Below are positions 30,928 through 38,036 of a stretch of 64,000 bases of DNA, in pieces. Position numbers and translations under genes: made by a program. Each line of letters starts with the position of its first letter. The stretch's first letter is position 1. The stretch comes from JASHPR01 sp963808705 (GTDB taxonomy: Bacteria > Actinomycetota > Actinomycetes > Streptosporangiales > Streptosporangiaceae). The DNA is taken from positions 372,001 through 436,000 of the forward strand of contig CAWEHB010000013.1 of the NCBI GenBank assembly GCA_963808705.1, given 5' to 3'. The notes under the pieces are model-generated. The model saw nothing but the letters and a program-made list of their open reading frames with translations, made no database searches and was not told the DNA's origin.

Positions 30928-30990
30928 CCCGGTCTGGCCGCGGGGAATGTCGCCGCGACGACCCGGCCTGGCCGCGGGGAATGTCGCCGC
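30928..30990 (+). repeat. Tandem 29-bp repeat (period 34) in the Crp-family gene promoter region
   Basis: Two copies, 30928-30956 and 30962-30990, differ by one base and contain TGGCCGCGGGGAATGTCGCC. They end about 65 bases before the start codon. Equal spacing at roughly three helical turns would suit duplicated protein-binding sites. Confidence 0.75.
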
Positions 30991-31054
30991 CGCGCGAAAA
31001 CGGGTAATGTTCCGGTCGATCCGGGAAACGGGTCATCCCGGTGGGGAGCCAGCG

Positions 31055-31729
31055 ATGACCGACGTGGCCGCCATCTTGCGCCGGACCGATCTGCTCCGTT
31101 CGGTGCCGGCCGAGGACCTTGAGGCCGTCGCCGCCGCATCCCGGCTGCGGACCTTCCGCCGCGGTCAGGTCGTGTGCACCACCGGTGATCCGGCCGATTC
31201 CCTGATCGTGGTCGTTTCCGGCAGCGTCAAGGTCGTGGTCCGCTCGGCGGACGGCGGCGAGCTGACGCTGACGATCATCCATCCGGGGGGCGTGCTCGGC
31301 GAGCTCAGCATCGCCGACGGCGGCCCCAGGTCCGCCGACGCGGAGACCCTGGAGGAGAGCCAGCTGCTGCTGGTCCCGCGCGAGACGGTCCAGGACATCT
31401 GCGCGCGCGTGCCGGCTGCGGCGCAGGCCCTGACCGACTCCATCGTGGCCACCCTCCGGCGGCTCACCGAGGCCGTGTCCGACCTGGTCTTCCTGGACCT
31501 GCCGCGCCGGGTCGCGAAGGTACTGCTCGGCCAGCCCCGGGGCGACGACGGCGTCATCCGGCTCAAGATGAACCAGGAGCAGCTCGCGCATCAGGCCGGG
31601 GGCAGCCGGCAGAGCGTCAACGCCGCGCTGCGCGGCTTCGAGCGACGCGGCTGGATCGAGGTGCATGACCGGGTGGTAACCGTGAAGCAGCCGGTAGCGC
31701 TCGGCCGGTTCGCGGGCAACGGCGGTTAG
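31055..31729 (+). CDS. Crp/Fnr family transcriptional regulator
   Basis: ATG 31055 with GGGGAG upstream gives 224 residues. The cyclic-nucleotide domain includes FRRGQVVCTTGDPADSLIVV and the phosphate-binding cassette GELSIADGGPRSADAET, in which Glu, Arg and Ser match the cAMP contacts of Crp. The long dimer helix precedes a Crp-type HTH: MNQEQLAHQAGGSRQSVNAA and LRGFERRGWIEVHDR. It is therefore likely to bind cAMP and TGTGA-N6-TCACA sites; one perfect site occurs at 10409-10434. No cysteine cluster is present, so it is not an oxygen-sensing Fnr. Confidence 0.92.
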   Translation: MTDVAAILRRTDLLRSVPAEDLEAVAAASRLRTFRRGQVVCTTGDPADSLIVVVSGSVKVVVRSADGGELTLTIIHPGGVLGELSIADGGPRSADAETLEESQLLLVPRETVQDICARVPAAAQALTDSIVATLRRLTEAVSDLVFLDLPRRVAKVLLGQPRGDDGVIRLKMNQEQLAHQAGGSRQSVNAALRGFERRGWIEVHDRVVTVKQPVALGRFAGNGG

Positions 31730-31739
31730 GTGTCGGCAA

Positions 31740-31760
31740 GCTGACAGCAACCTTGTCAGC
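31740..31760 (+). terminator. Short hairpin after the Crp-family gene
   Basis: GCTGACA and TGTCAGC form a seven-base-pair stem with a seven-base loop, 11 bases after the stop codon. There is no T-run; a weak terminator or processing site. Confidence 0.4.
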
Positions 31761-31837
31761 CGGGTGACTGACGGCCATCTGCCGGCCGGAGATGCTGGCC
31801 GCAGCTGGTCATTCCGGAGGCCAGTCATCGAGGGGGA

Positions 31838-31876
31838 CGCCGCTCCGCCCGGCGGTCACCGCCGGGCGGAGCGGCG
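31838..31876 (+). promoter_or_regulatory. Perfect 18-bp stem with TCA loop just before a small membrane-protein gene
   Basis: Arms 31838-31855 and 31859-31876 are exact complements (left arm CGCCGCTCCGCCCGGCGG) around a three-base loop. In RNA this would be extremely stable. It ends about 14 bases before the GGGGGAG ribosome site of the next gene, so it could terminate the Crp-family transcript, insulate the small gene, or control its translation. Confidence 0.75.
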
Positions 31877-31899
31877 CCAAGCGCCAGGTAGGGGGAGAC

Positions 31900-32097
31900 A
31901 TGTTCTGGTTCTGGATGAATATGCCGCTGGCCGCGGCTTGCTTCGCGGCCTGGGTCGGGATCCCGCTGTGGATGGTCCTCAGGCACCCGAGCTGGGGTCC
32001 GGAGCCGGCGGACAGTCGCCGCAGCCAGCCAGTCAAGCCGCAGCCCGTGGCGGCCGTTGACTGCGGCGGGGAGCCGGCCCGCGCGATGGCCGCCTAG
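31900..32097 (+). CDS. Small single-span membrane protein
   Basis: ATG 31900 directly after GGGGGAG gives 65 residues: MFWFWMNMPLAAACFAAWVG, continuing IPLWMVLRHPSW and a polar tail. One transmembrane helix with an aromatic, Met-rich start and the PLWMVLRHP edge recur, from memory, in short actinobacterial membrane proteins of unknown role. The conserved look and ribosome site argue for a real gene despite its size. It sits alone between the Crp-family gene and the cupin gene, behind an unusually strong hairpin. Confidence 0.65.
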   Translation: MFWFWMNMPLAAACFAAWVGIPLWMVLRHPSWGPEPADSRRSQPVKPQPVAAVDCGGEPARAMAA

Positions 32098-32176
32098 GCC
32101 GGCGCCGAGCGCCGCCGATGACCGGCGGCCGGGAGCCGGGAGGCCGGCCCGGCCAGGCGACTGGCCGGGCCGGCCC

Positions 32177-32350
32177 GTGCTGACCCGGCTGCGCGCCGTC
32201 CCCCGCACGCAGGTGACCCAGGACGGCTCGGCCACGCTGGAGGGCGACATCCCGGCGGCCCGGCCGCGGTCCGGCGACAACCCCCTCGACCGCGACGAGT
32301 ACCTGAAGCGGGCCGCACGGCGCACGCCCGGATCTGACATATATGGGTGA
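32177..32350 (+). CDS. Doubtful small ORF in the gap before the cupin gene
   Basis: A GTG-started frame of 57 residues (LTRLRAVPRTQVTQDGSATL, then EGDIPAARPRSGDNPLDRDE YLKRAARR) has coding-like composition but no clear ribosome site and no recognised family. It may be a gene fragment. The rest of the 330-base gap 32098-32427 contains nothing I can support. Confidence 0.25.
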   Translation: MLTRLRAVPRTQVTQDGSATLEGDIPAARPRSGDNPLDRDEYLKRAARRTPGSDIYG

Positions 32351-32427
32351 TTCGCTCCGTCGAATCGGCGACTGGGCGTAGTCTTCCGCCATCTCTCAGT
32401 GCAGAAATCAGCGTCAAGAGGGGCGCC

Positions 32428-32970
32428 GTGGACATCCGGCCCGTCCGGCGGGTAGTGACCGGCCACGACGCGCAGGGCCGCGCGGTGGTGGCGATGGACG
32501 GGCCGGCGCGCAGCGTGCTGAACCGGCCCAGCCGCCCTGGCGTGGCCCTGACGGACCTGTGGGCGACCAGCGACACGTCGGCGACCGGGATGGACCACGA
32601 CCCGGTGGACCGGCCCGTGGTGCTGCCTCCGCCGCCGGGCGGCACGGTCTTCCGTATCGTCCAGTTCGATCCCGAGGATCCCGAGGCCCTGGCCCGCGCA
32701 GACGGCGCGGCCGCTTTCGCGGACCTGGGCGCAGCGGGCAATGTCGTCGCCAGCCAGCGCCACCCCTACATGCACCGCACGGACACCGTCGACTACGCGG
32801 TGGTGCTGCAGGGCTCGATCACGATGCTGCTCGACGACGAGGACGTTGAGCTCAGCGCCGGCGACGTCGTGATCCAGAACGGGACCAATCACGCGTGGGC
32901 CAACCGCGGGCAGGCCCCGTGCCTGATCGCGTTCGTGCTCATCGACGCGGGCGGTGATCCCGCGGGCTGA
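32428..32970 (+). CDS. Cupin-domain protein
   Basis: GTG 32428 after AAGAGGGG gives 180 residues. The C-terminal half is a cupin barrel: VASQRHPYMHRTDTVDYAVV, LQGSITMLLDDEDVELSAGD and VVIQNGTNHAWANRG. The histidines and Glu-equivalent positions (H, D/Y, H) suit a metal site, although the first motif is HPYMHRTDTVDY instead of the HxHxxE form. The N-terminal 60 residues resemble the lead-in of decarboxylase- or dioxygenase-like cupins. A P450 gene follows about 140 bases later in the same direction, so they may share a pathway. Confidence 0.82.
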   Translation: MDIRPVRRVVTGHDAQGRAVVAMDGPARSVLNRPSRPGVALTDLWATSDTSATGMDHDPVDRPVVLPPPPGGTVFRIVQFDPEDPEALARADGAAAFADLGAAGNVVASQRHPYMHRTDTVDYAVVLQGSITMLLDDEDVELSAGDVVIQNGTNHAWANRGQAPCLIAFVLIDAGGDPAG

Positions 32971-33030
32971 CGCCCGGGGCTGACGCCGGGGGCGGCCCGC
33001 GGAGATAATCGGCGTGCGCGAGGGCAGGCG

Positions 33031-33071
33031 ACGCGATATAGCTTGACGGGTGAACGCGATAGTACTTATCG
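33031..33071 (+). promoter_or_regulatory. Candidate promoter/operator before the P450 gene
   Basis: TTGACG (33043-33048) followed after 17 bases by TTATCG is a weak promoter-like pair. It overlaps the imperfect palindrome CGATA-GTACT-TATCG (33057-33071). The word ACGCGATA occurs at 33031, 33055 and 33111, the last across the first codons of the P450 gene. Confidence 0.4.
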
Positions 33072-33106
33072 TCTGCAGTACGGCGGGCGAGGGGACGGAG
33101 CGACCC

Positions 33107-34315
33107 ATGAACGCGATAGAGATCCTGACCGTGCTGGGCACGCCGGAAGGCCGGGCCGATCCGTACCCGCTGTACGGCGCGCTGCACGAGATGGGCGAGG
33201 CGGTCGAGATCGGCCCCGACCACGTCATGGTGGTCGGCTACGAGGCCATCAACTCCGTCCTGCGCGATCCTGGCTTCCGCGTCTCCGACGAATCCAGCTT
33301 CGACGAGGACCTCCCCTCGTGGCGGGCGAACCCGGTGTTCCTCCAGGCCATGGACTGGATCCTGAACCTGAACGATCCGCGGCACGCGCGGATCAGGAGC
33401 CTGATCGCCCGGACGTTCACCGCCCGGCGCGTCGCCGGGCTGGAGCCCGCGATCGCCGGGATGGCCGACGGGCTGCTCGGCGCCATGGCTGAGCGCGGCG
33501 CCGATGGCGGCGCCGTCGAGTTCATGCACGACTTTGCCTACCTGCTGCCGGTCACGGTGATCTGCGAGCTGATCGGGATCCCCGAGGCGGACCGGGAGGG
33601 GTTCCGGCCGCTGACGCGGGACCTGGTCGCCGTCTTCGAGCTCAACGACGCCGCCACCCTGCCCGCGATCAACGCCGCGGCGGAGGAACTGCTGGCCTAC
33701 TTCACCGCGCTGGCCGCCCGGCGGCGCGCCGACCCCCGCGACGACCTGCTCAGCGACCTGCTCGCGGTCAGCGACTCCGGCGACGGCAGGCTGACCGATG
33801 CCGAGCTGCTGCACAACCTGACGCTGCTGCTGGTGGCGGGGTTCGAGACCACGACCAACCTGCTGGGAAACGGCCTGCAGATCATCCTGCAGGACCCGCC
33901 GGCCGGCGATGCCGTCCGGGACGGGTCGGTGCCGCCGTCCGCCTTCGTCGAGGAAGTACTGCGCTTCGACTCGCCGGTCCAGCTCACCAGCCGGGTCGGC
34001 CACGACACGGACGTGCGTGGCGTGCCCGTGTCCGGCAACACCGAGGTGATCACGGTGCTGGGGGCGGGGAACCGGGATCCGCGCCGGTTCACGAACCCGG
34101 GCCGGTTCGACCCGATGCGCCCGGACGGCGGGGCGCTCAGCTTCGGCGGCGGCGCGCACTTCTGCATCGGCGCCGCGCTGGCCAGGCTCGAGGGCGCGGT
34201 GGCCTTCCCCCGGCTGCTGCGCCGGTTCCCGAAGATCTCGGCCGCGGGCGAGCCGACCCGGCGGGACACGCTCATCCTGCGCGGCTTCGAGACACTCCCG
34301 GTCACGGTCGCCTAA
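33107..34315 (+). CDS. Cytochrome P450 (bacterial class I type)
   Basis: ATG 33107 (GGACGGAG upstream) gives 402 residues, standard for soluble actinobacterial P450s. All core motifs are present: I-helix LLVAGFETTTNLLGN with acid-Thr pair, K-helix EEVLRFDSPVQ (ExxR), RDPRRFTNPGRFDP, and the heme loop LSFGGGAHFCIGAALARLE with the axial Cys. It inserts oxygen into an unknown small substrate using ferredoxin electrons. No ferredoxin is adjacent; the nearest 3Fe-4S-like domain is the membrane fusion at the left edge. The neighbouring cupin and the collapsed MBL-fold gene suggest an eroding accessory pathway. Confidence 0.95.
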   Translation: MNAIEILTVLGTPEGRADPYPLYGALHEMGEAVEIGPDHVMVVGYEAINSVLRDPGFRVSDESSFDEDLPSWRANPVFLQAMDWILNLNDPRHARIRSLIARTFTARRVAGLEPAIAGMADGLLGAMAERGADGGAVEFMHDFAYLLPVTVICELIGIPEADREGFRPLTRDLVAVFELNDAATLPAINAAAEELLAYFTALAARRRADPRDDLLSDLLAVSDSGDGRLTDAELLHNLTLLLVAGFETTTNLLGNGLQIILQDPPAGDAVRDGSVPPSAFVEEVLRFDSPVQLTSRVGHDTDVRGVPVSGNTEVITVLGAGNRDPRRFTNPGRFDPMRPDGGALSFGGGAHFCIGAALARLEGAVAFPRLLRRFPKISAAGEPTRRDTLILRGFETLPVTVA

Positions 34316-34346
34316 CGGCCGGCGGGCGGCGTCCTACGATGAGGCC

Positions 34347-34610
34347 GTGTGCGTAGACGACAGCCCCGCGGGCCAGGTCCCGGTGCTCCACGACTTTGAG
34401 CCGGACGTCGAGATCGCGCTGGACCCGGTCGACTCGGTCGTGGTGACAACGCTGATGGACAACGTCACCGATACCTTCATGCCCGACCAGGGCCCGGCGC
34501 GGCGAGCGGCGGCAGGACGCGGCCCGGTGCGCCCGTCGGCGGTCATGGAGGGAGAACGGGTTCCCGACGCCTTCGTGCCGAACACGGTCGGCACCAGCTT
34601 CCACCTCTGA
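34347..34610 (+). pseudogene. Internally deleted MBL-fold metallohydrolase
   Basis: From GTG 34347, 87 residues are open. The first 70 (VEIALDPVDSVVVTTLMDNV, TDTFMPDQGPARRA, AVMEGERVPDA) match, from memory, the N-terminus of metallo-beta-lactamase-fold proteins related to methanopterin-type phosphate synthases. The final residues FVPNTVGTSFHL look like the extreme C-terminus of the same family (usually ...VGTRF). The whole metal-binding core with HxHxDH, about 250 residues, is absent. The join is in frame at a PDA(F/L)V-like sequence, consistent with recombination between short repeats. The product cannot be enzymatic. Confidence 0.65.
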
Positions 34611-34616
34611 CGCCGG

Positions 34617-35510
34617 TCACGCGAAGACCTCGGGCGGCGGGACCGGGGACGGCTCGGCGTCCGCGTCGGTGATCGGCCTGGCCCCGGCGACGAACCGGTC
34701 CAGGGCCGCGCCGGCCACGACCCGGGCCGGGAACGGGTCGGCCGCGGCCCGCCTGGTCAGCCCCGCGACCGGAAGCTCGTGGCCGGCCGCGGCCGCCACC
34801 AGGTTGCCGAACCGGCGGCCGCGCAGCACCGCGGCCTCCGCGATCACGCAGGCGTGCCGGAACACCGAGCGCACCGCGGCCACCCGGCGGCGGGCATGCG
34901 CCAGCGGCGGGCCGTCGCCGATGTTGACCGCGTACAGGCCGGACGGGGCCAGGGCCCGGGCCACGGCGGCGGTGAACTCCGCCGACGTCAGGTGGGCCGG
35001 GGTCTGCCCCCCGGCGAAGACGTCCGCCACCACCACGTCGAACGACCCGGCGCCGGCCTGCTCCAGGACCACGCGGGCGTCGGCCACGCGGACGGCGATC
35101 CGGCCCGCCCCGGCGGCCCGGGCCCGCCGGCCGGGCTGGTCCAGCGGCAGCCGCTGCCGGACCACCCGGACCACATCCGGGTCGGACTCGGCCGCTAGCT
35201 GGCGGGAGCCGGGCCGGGTCGCGGCCACGTAGCGGGCCAGCGTCAGGCCGCCGCCGCCCAGGTGCAGCACCCGCAGCGGCTCCCCGGCCGGCGCGGCCAG
35301 GTCGACCAGGTGCCCGAGCCGCCGCATGTACTCGAGTTCCAGGTGCCGCGGGTCGTCCAGGTCCACGTGGGACTGCGGGACGCCGCCGGTCAGCAGCATC
35401 CACGCCCGCGGCCGGTCGAGGTCGCCGAGCAGTTCGACCGGGCTGTCCGCGCCAGGCTGGCCGCCGGGCGGCTCGTTCCGGTTCCGCTGATGACGGGGCA
35501 TGAACGACAT
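34617..35510 (-). CDS. Spermidine-synthase-like methyltransferase-fold protein
   Basis: The 297 residues have the aminopropyltransferase/methyltransferase fold: ARHLELEYMRRLGHLVDL-like lead-in, RVLHLGGGGLTLARYVA (nucleotide-binding GGGG loop), LAAESDPDVVRVVRQRL, VRVADARVVLEQ and SFDVVVADVFAGGQTPAHLT. The D-V/A-F segment stands where spermidine synthases have a catalytic DSSDP. The N-terminus lacks the usual beta hairpin with gatekeeping residues, so polyamine synthesis is doubtful. The stop is a few bases from the convergent MBL remnant, and the gene follows the secreted S53 protease in the same direction. Confidence 0.8.
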   Translation of the reverse strand: MSFMPRHQRNRNEPPGGQPGADSPVELLGDLDRPRAWMLLTGGVPQSHVDLDDPRHLELEYMRRLGHLVDLAAPAGEPLRVLHLGGGGLTLARYVAATRPGSRQLAAESDPDVVRVVRQRLPLDQPGRRARAAGAGRIAVRVADARVVLEQAGAGSFDVVVADVFAGGQTPAHLTSAEFTAAVARALAPSGLYAVNIGDGPPLAHARRRVAAVRSVFRHACVIAEAAVLRGRRFGNLVAAAAGHELPVAGLTRRAAADPFPARVVAGAALDRFVAGARPITDADAEPSPVPPPEVFA

Positions 35511-35564
35511 TGTCCAGCGGCGTCCAGCGGCCCGGCCCGGGCGGCCCGGCCCGGGCAGCCGGAC

Positions 35565-37883
35565 TCAGCCGGGCGATATCCCGAACTCGCCGATGGCGAA
35601 GTCCTCGCTGCAGGAGATCGTGATCGTCCGGATCTGGTAGCCGTCGACGGCGTAGAAGCCGAAGTACCGGGCGCCGGCATCCCCGTCCACGGCGACCGGC
35701 CCGGATGAGGTGCCGTTCTGCGCTACCGCCTGCACGCTGAAGTCCGCGAAGTCGTGGGGCTCGGCGTACAGGTAGAAGGCCTTCGTGCCGACCGGCAGCG
35801 TCAGCGTGATGGTGGTCGCGACGTCCCCGTTGTCGGAGAAGTACACGTCGCCGGCGTAGCCGTTGCTCCACGTCGCCCAGCCGTTCCCGACCGTCAGGTG
35901 CTCCAGGTCGGGCGCGAAATCCACCTCGCCGGCGGGCCCGTCGACGCCGCTGGTGAATTCGCCGGTCGGCTGGGCGTCTTTCCCGAATTTCGTGATGACG
36001 TCCGGACCCAGCCTGGCCGGCGGGGCGCCCGTGCCGGGCGAGCCGACAAAAACAACGGGCGGGCGCAGGGCCTTCGCGAGCTTGGTCGCGATCGGCGTGC
36101 CCAGCCCGCTGCCCAGGTCATACCCGGCGGTCGCTGGATACCGGCCGCCGTGCGCCCGGGTGAAGTCGTTGTTGCCGGCCTTGATGTCGTTCAGCGTCCC
36201 CTTCGGCAGCGAGTAGAGCTGGGGATTGAGGAATCCCAGGTGGATGGCGGGCGACTGCTCGGAGTCGATGTCGGCGATCAGCGCCGCCCAGAGCGGGGCG
36301 GCCGCGCTCGTCCCGCCGACGGCTTGCCAGCGGCTCGCCCACCGGATGATGTATCCGTCCGGATCGGCGGCGGAAGCGGAGACGTCCGGGACCTCGCGGC
36401 AGTAGCCCGCGGCCACGCCGCAGGGCTTGCCGCTGCTGTACTTACTGATCGCCCCGCGGCCCTTCTGCCAGGAGGGACGCGCCCAGACCCGGGAGATCCC
36501 GCCCCCGCCCGCGCCGGCCTTCGCCTGGTTCCAGACCCGCTCGGCGGGCGCCGGGCCCAGCTTCGTGAGCTGGGTGCCGCCGACCGCGGTCACGAACGGC
36601 TGGGCCGCCGGGTCCAGGACGCCGAGCGCCTTCGAGTTGTCGGCGCGCAGGCAGCCCTCGGAGCCGGTGTCGCCCGAAGCGGCCAGCACCGAGATGCCTT
36701 CCACGGCCGCCTGCGTGAAGACAGTGTTCTCGGCGGCGACCAGGCCGGGGTACGCGGCCTGGACGTAGGCCTCGCACAGGCCGTAGCTGGCGGACACGAC
36801 CTCGGCCGCGTCGTCGTCGATGATCGCGGTGTACTCGTCCACCGTGGACAGGGCATAGTTGCCGCCAGGCGCGCCGTAGACCAGCAGGCTGGCCTTGGGC
36901 GCCAGGGCGATGACCGTGTCGATGTCCAGGGCGGCCTCGCCCACGCCGGGGGCAGTTCCGCCGCCCCCGTCCCCGCCGTCCACGCTGACCGACGTGACCG
37001 GCACGCTCGTCCCGTAGCACTTCTGGAACGACGCGACATCCCTGGCCGACCAGGCGTCCAGCTCGAACAGGGCGACCGTCGTCCCGCGCCCCCGGTCGCC
37101 CTTGCCGTACAGGCCGGTGAGCGAGTAGGCCCTGGCCAGCTGGTTGTAGGTCCACCCGTGCATGCTCTCGGCCGCCTGGGCCGCGGCCTTGCACGCCGTG
37201 GGCCCGCTCGCGGCCGGTGCTTTCGCGGCGGGGGCGGCGACCGCCGCCCGCGGCTGCGGCCCGGCCGCCCCCATCGGCGGGGCCCACCGCGCCGTGGCCA
37301 GGTTGCTCAGCCCGATGACCGCCTGGGTGACCCGGGCCACGGCCGCCGGGAGGCGCGGTGCCGACGTGTTCGCATAGCCGATCTTCCCGGTGGGCAGGCG
37401 GTACCGCGCAAAGCTGGTGTGCAGGCTCGCGCTCGCCTGGCCCGCCGTGGTGGTCACGGGAATCACCAGGTCGTTGGCGCTGACCGGGCCGGGGGTCAGG
37501 CCCGCGTTCCGCAGCGCGGTCTTGGCTTGCCCGATGGTGGCCAGAGACTGCCCGAATTCGGCGGCGAACTGCGCTGTGCTCAGGAAGTGCCGGTACCGGG
37601 CCGAGCCCGGGGTGGCCACCGCCACGGCCAGGGCGTGCAGCACCCCCGGGTTCCTCGGGCGGAGCACGACATCGAACCGCAGCGGCGCGGACGCGGGCAG
37701 CGCCCCGGCCGCGGTGGTATCCGACGGGATTTGCGGGGCCGCCCCGAACCTTTCCGGAGCGGGCCCGTTCTTGCTCGAGTAGGCCGAGGCGAAGGGCAGG
37801 AAGGCCTGGAGGGCGATGAGCCCCCCGAGCGCCGGGAAGGCCAGCGCCATAAGGATGACCCGCCTGATGTTACGGGTTCGCAA
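35565..37883 (-). CDS. Secreted S53 family (sedolisin/kumamolisin) serine-carboxyl protease with C-terminal beta domain
   Basis: I start at TTG 37883, preceded by GGGGAGGGG, giving 772 residues beginning with a signal peptide (RTRNIRRVILMALAFPALGG...FASA). Residues about 55-200 are the Pro-kumamolisin propeptide (LRFDVVLRPRNPGVLHALAV; YRHFLSTAQFAAEFG). Catalytic residues: Glu/Asp in GVGEAALDIDTVIA near 316, Ser in VGGTSAAAPLW near 526, and the calcium site near 575-595 (DFTRAHGG; GYDLGSGLGTP). The last 170 residues form an extra beta-rich domain (YFSDNGDVATTITLTLPVGT; ITISCSEDFAIGEFGISPG), perhaps for binding. Active at acid pH in known members. A serpin gene follows upstream on the same strand. 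Confidence 0.92.
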   Translation of the reverse strand: MRTRNIRRVILMALAFPALGGLIALQAFLPFASAYSSKNGPAPERFGAAPQIPSDTTAAGALPASAPLRFDVVLRPRNPGVLHALAVAVATPGSARYRHFLSTAQFAAEFGQSLATIGQAKTALRNAGLTPGPVSANDLVIPVTTTAGQASASLHTSFARYRLPTGKIGYANTSAPRLPAAVARVTQAVIGLSNLATARWAPPMGAAGPQPRAAVAAPAAKAPAASGPTACKAAAQAAESMHGWTYNQLARAYSLTGLYGKGDRGRGTTVALFELDAWSARDVASFQKCYGTSVPVTSVSVDGGDGGGGTAPGVGEAALDIDTVIALAPKASLLVYGAPGGNYALSTVDEYTAIIDDDAAEVVSASYGLCEAYVQAAYPGLVAAENTVFTQAAVEGISVLAASGDTGSEGCLRADNSKALGVLDPAAQPFVTAVGGTQLTKLGPAPAERVWNQAKAGAGGGGISRVWARPSWQKGRGAISKYSSGKPCGVAAGYCREVPDVSASAADPDGYIIRWASRWQAVGGTSAAAPLWAALIADIDSEQSPAIHLGFLNPQLYSLPKGTLNDIKAGNNDFTRAHGGRYPATAGYDLGSGLGTPIATKLAKALRPPVVFVGSPGTGAPPARLGPDVITKFGKDAQPTGEFTSGVDGPAGEVDFAPDLEHLTVGNGWATWSNGYAGDVYFSDNGDVATTITLTLPVGTKAFYLYAEPHDFADFSVQAVAQNGTSSGPVAVDGDAGARYFGFYAVDGYQIRTITISCSEDFAIGEFGISPG

Positions 37884-37973
37884 TTTCCCCTCCCCGAGCA
37901 GATGCCACACCTGTAGCAACGTGCCCGGCCATTTGACGCCCCTGCGGGCTATCCGGATGACACGGGCCGGCCT

Positions 37974-38012
37974 GGTGTCAGGACGGGAACGACACCGGTG
38001 TCAGGACGGGAA
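37974..38012 (-). promoter_or_regulatory. Operator-like repeats upstream of the S53 protease gene
   Basis: GGTGTCAGGACGGGAA occurs twice (37974-37989 and 37997-38012, period 23), and between them lies the perfect palindrome GACACCGGTGTC (37991-38002). The block is about 90-130 bases upstream of the protease start and just after the serpin stop. It is a good candidate for protease regulation. Confidence 0.55.
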
Positions 38013-38036
38013 GGAAAGGGGCGCTCCGGGGGCCGG

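Noticed and set aside
31740..31760. Crp-binding site after the Crp-family gene
   Set aside because: The inverted repeat CTGACA/TGTCAG lacks the TGTGA-N6-TCACA core and lies downstream of the gene, so a weak hairpin is the better reading.
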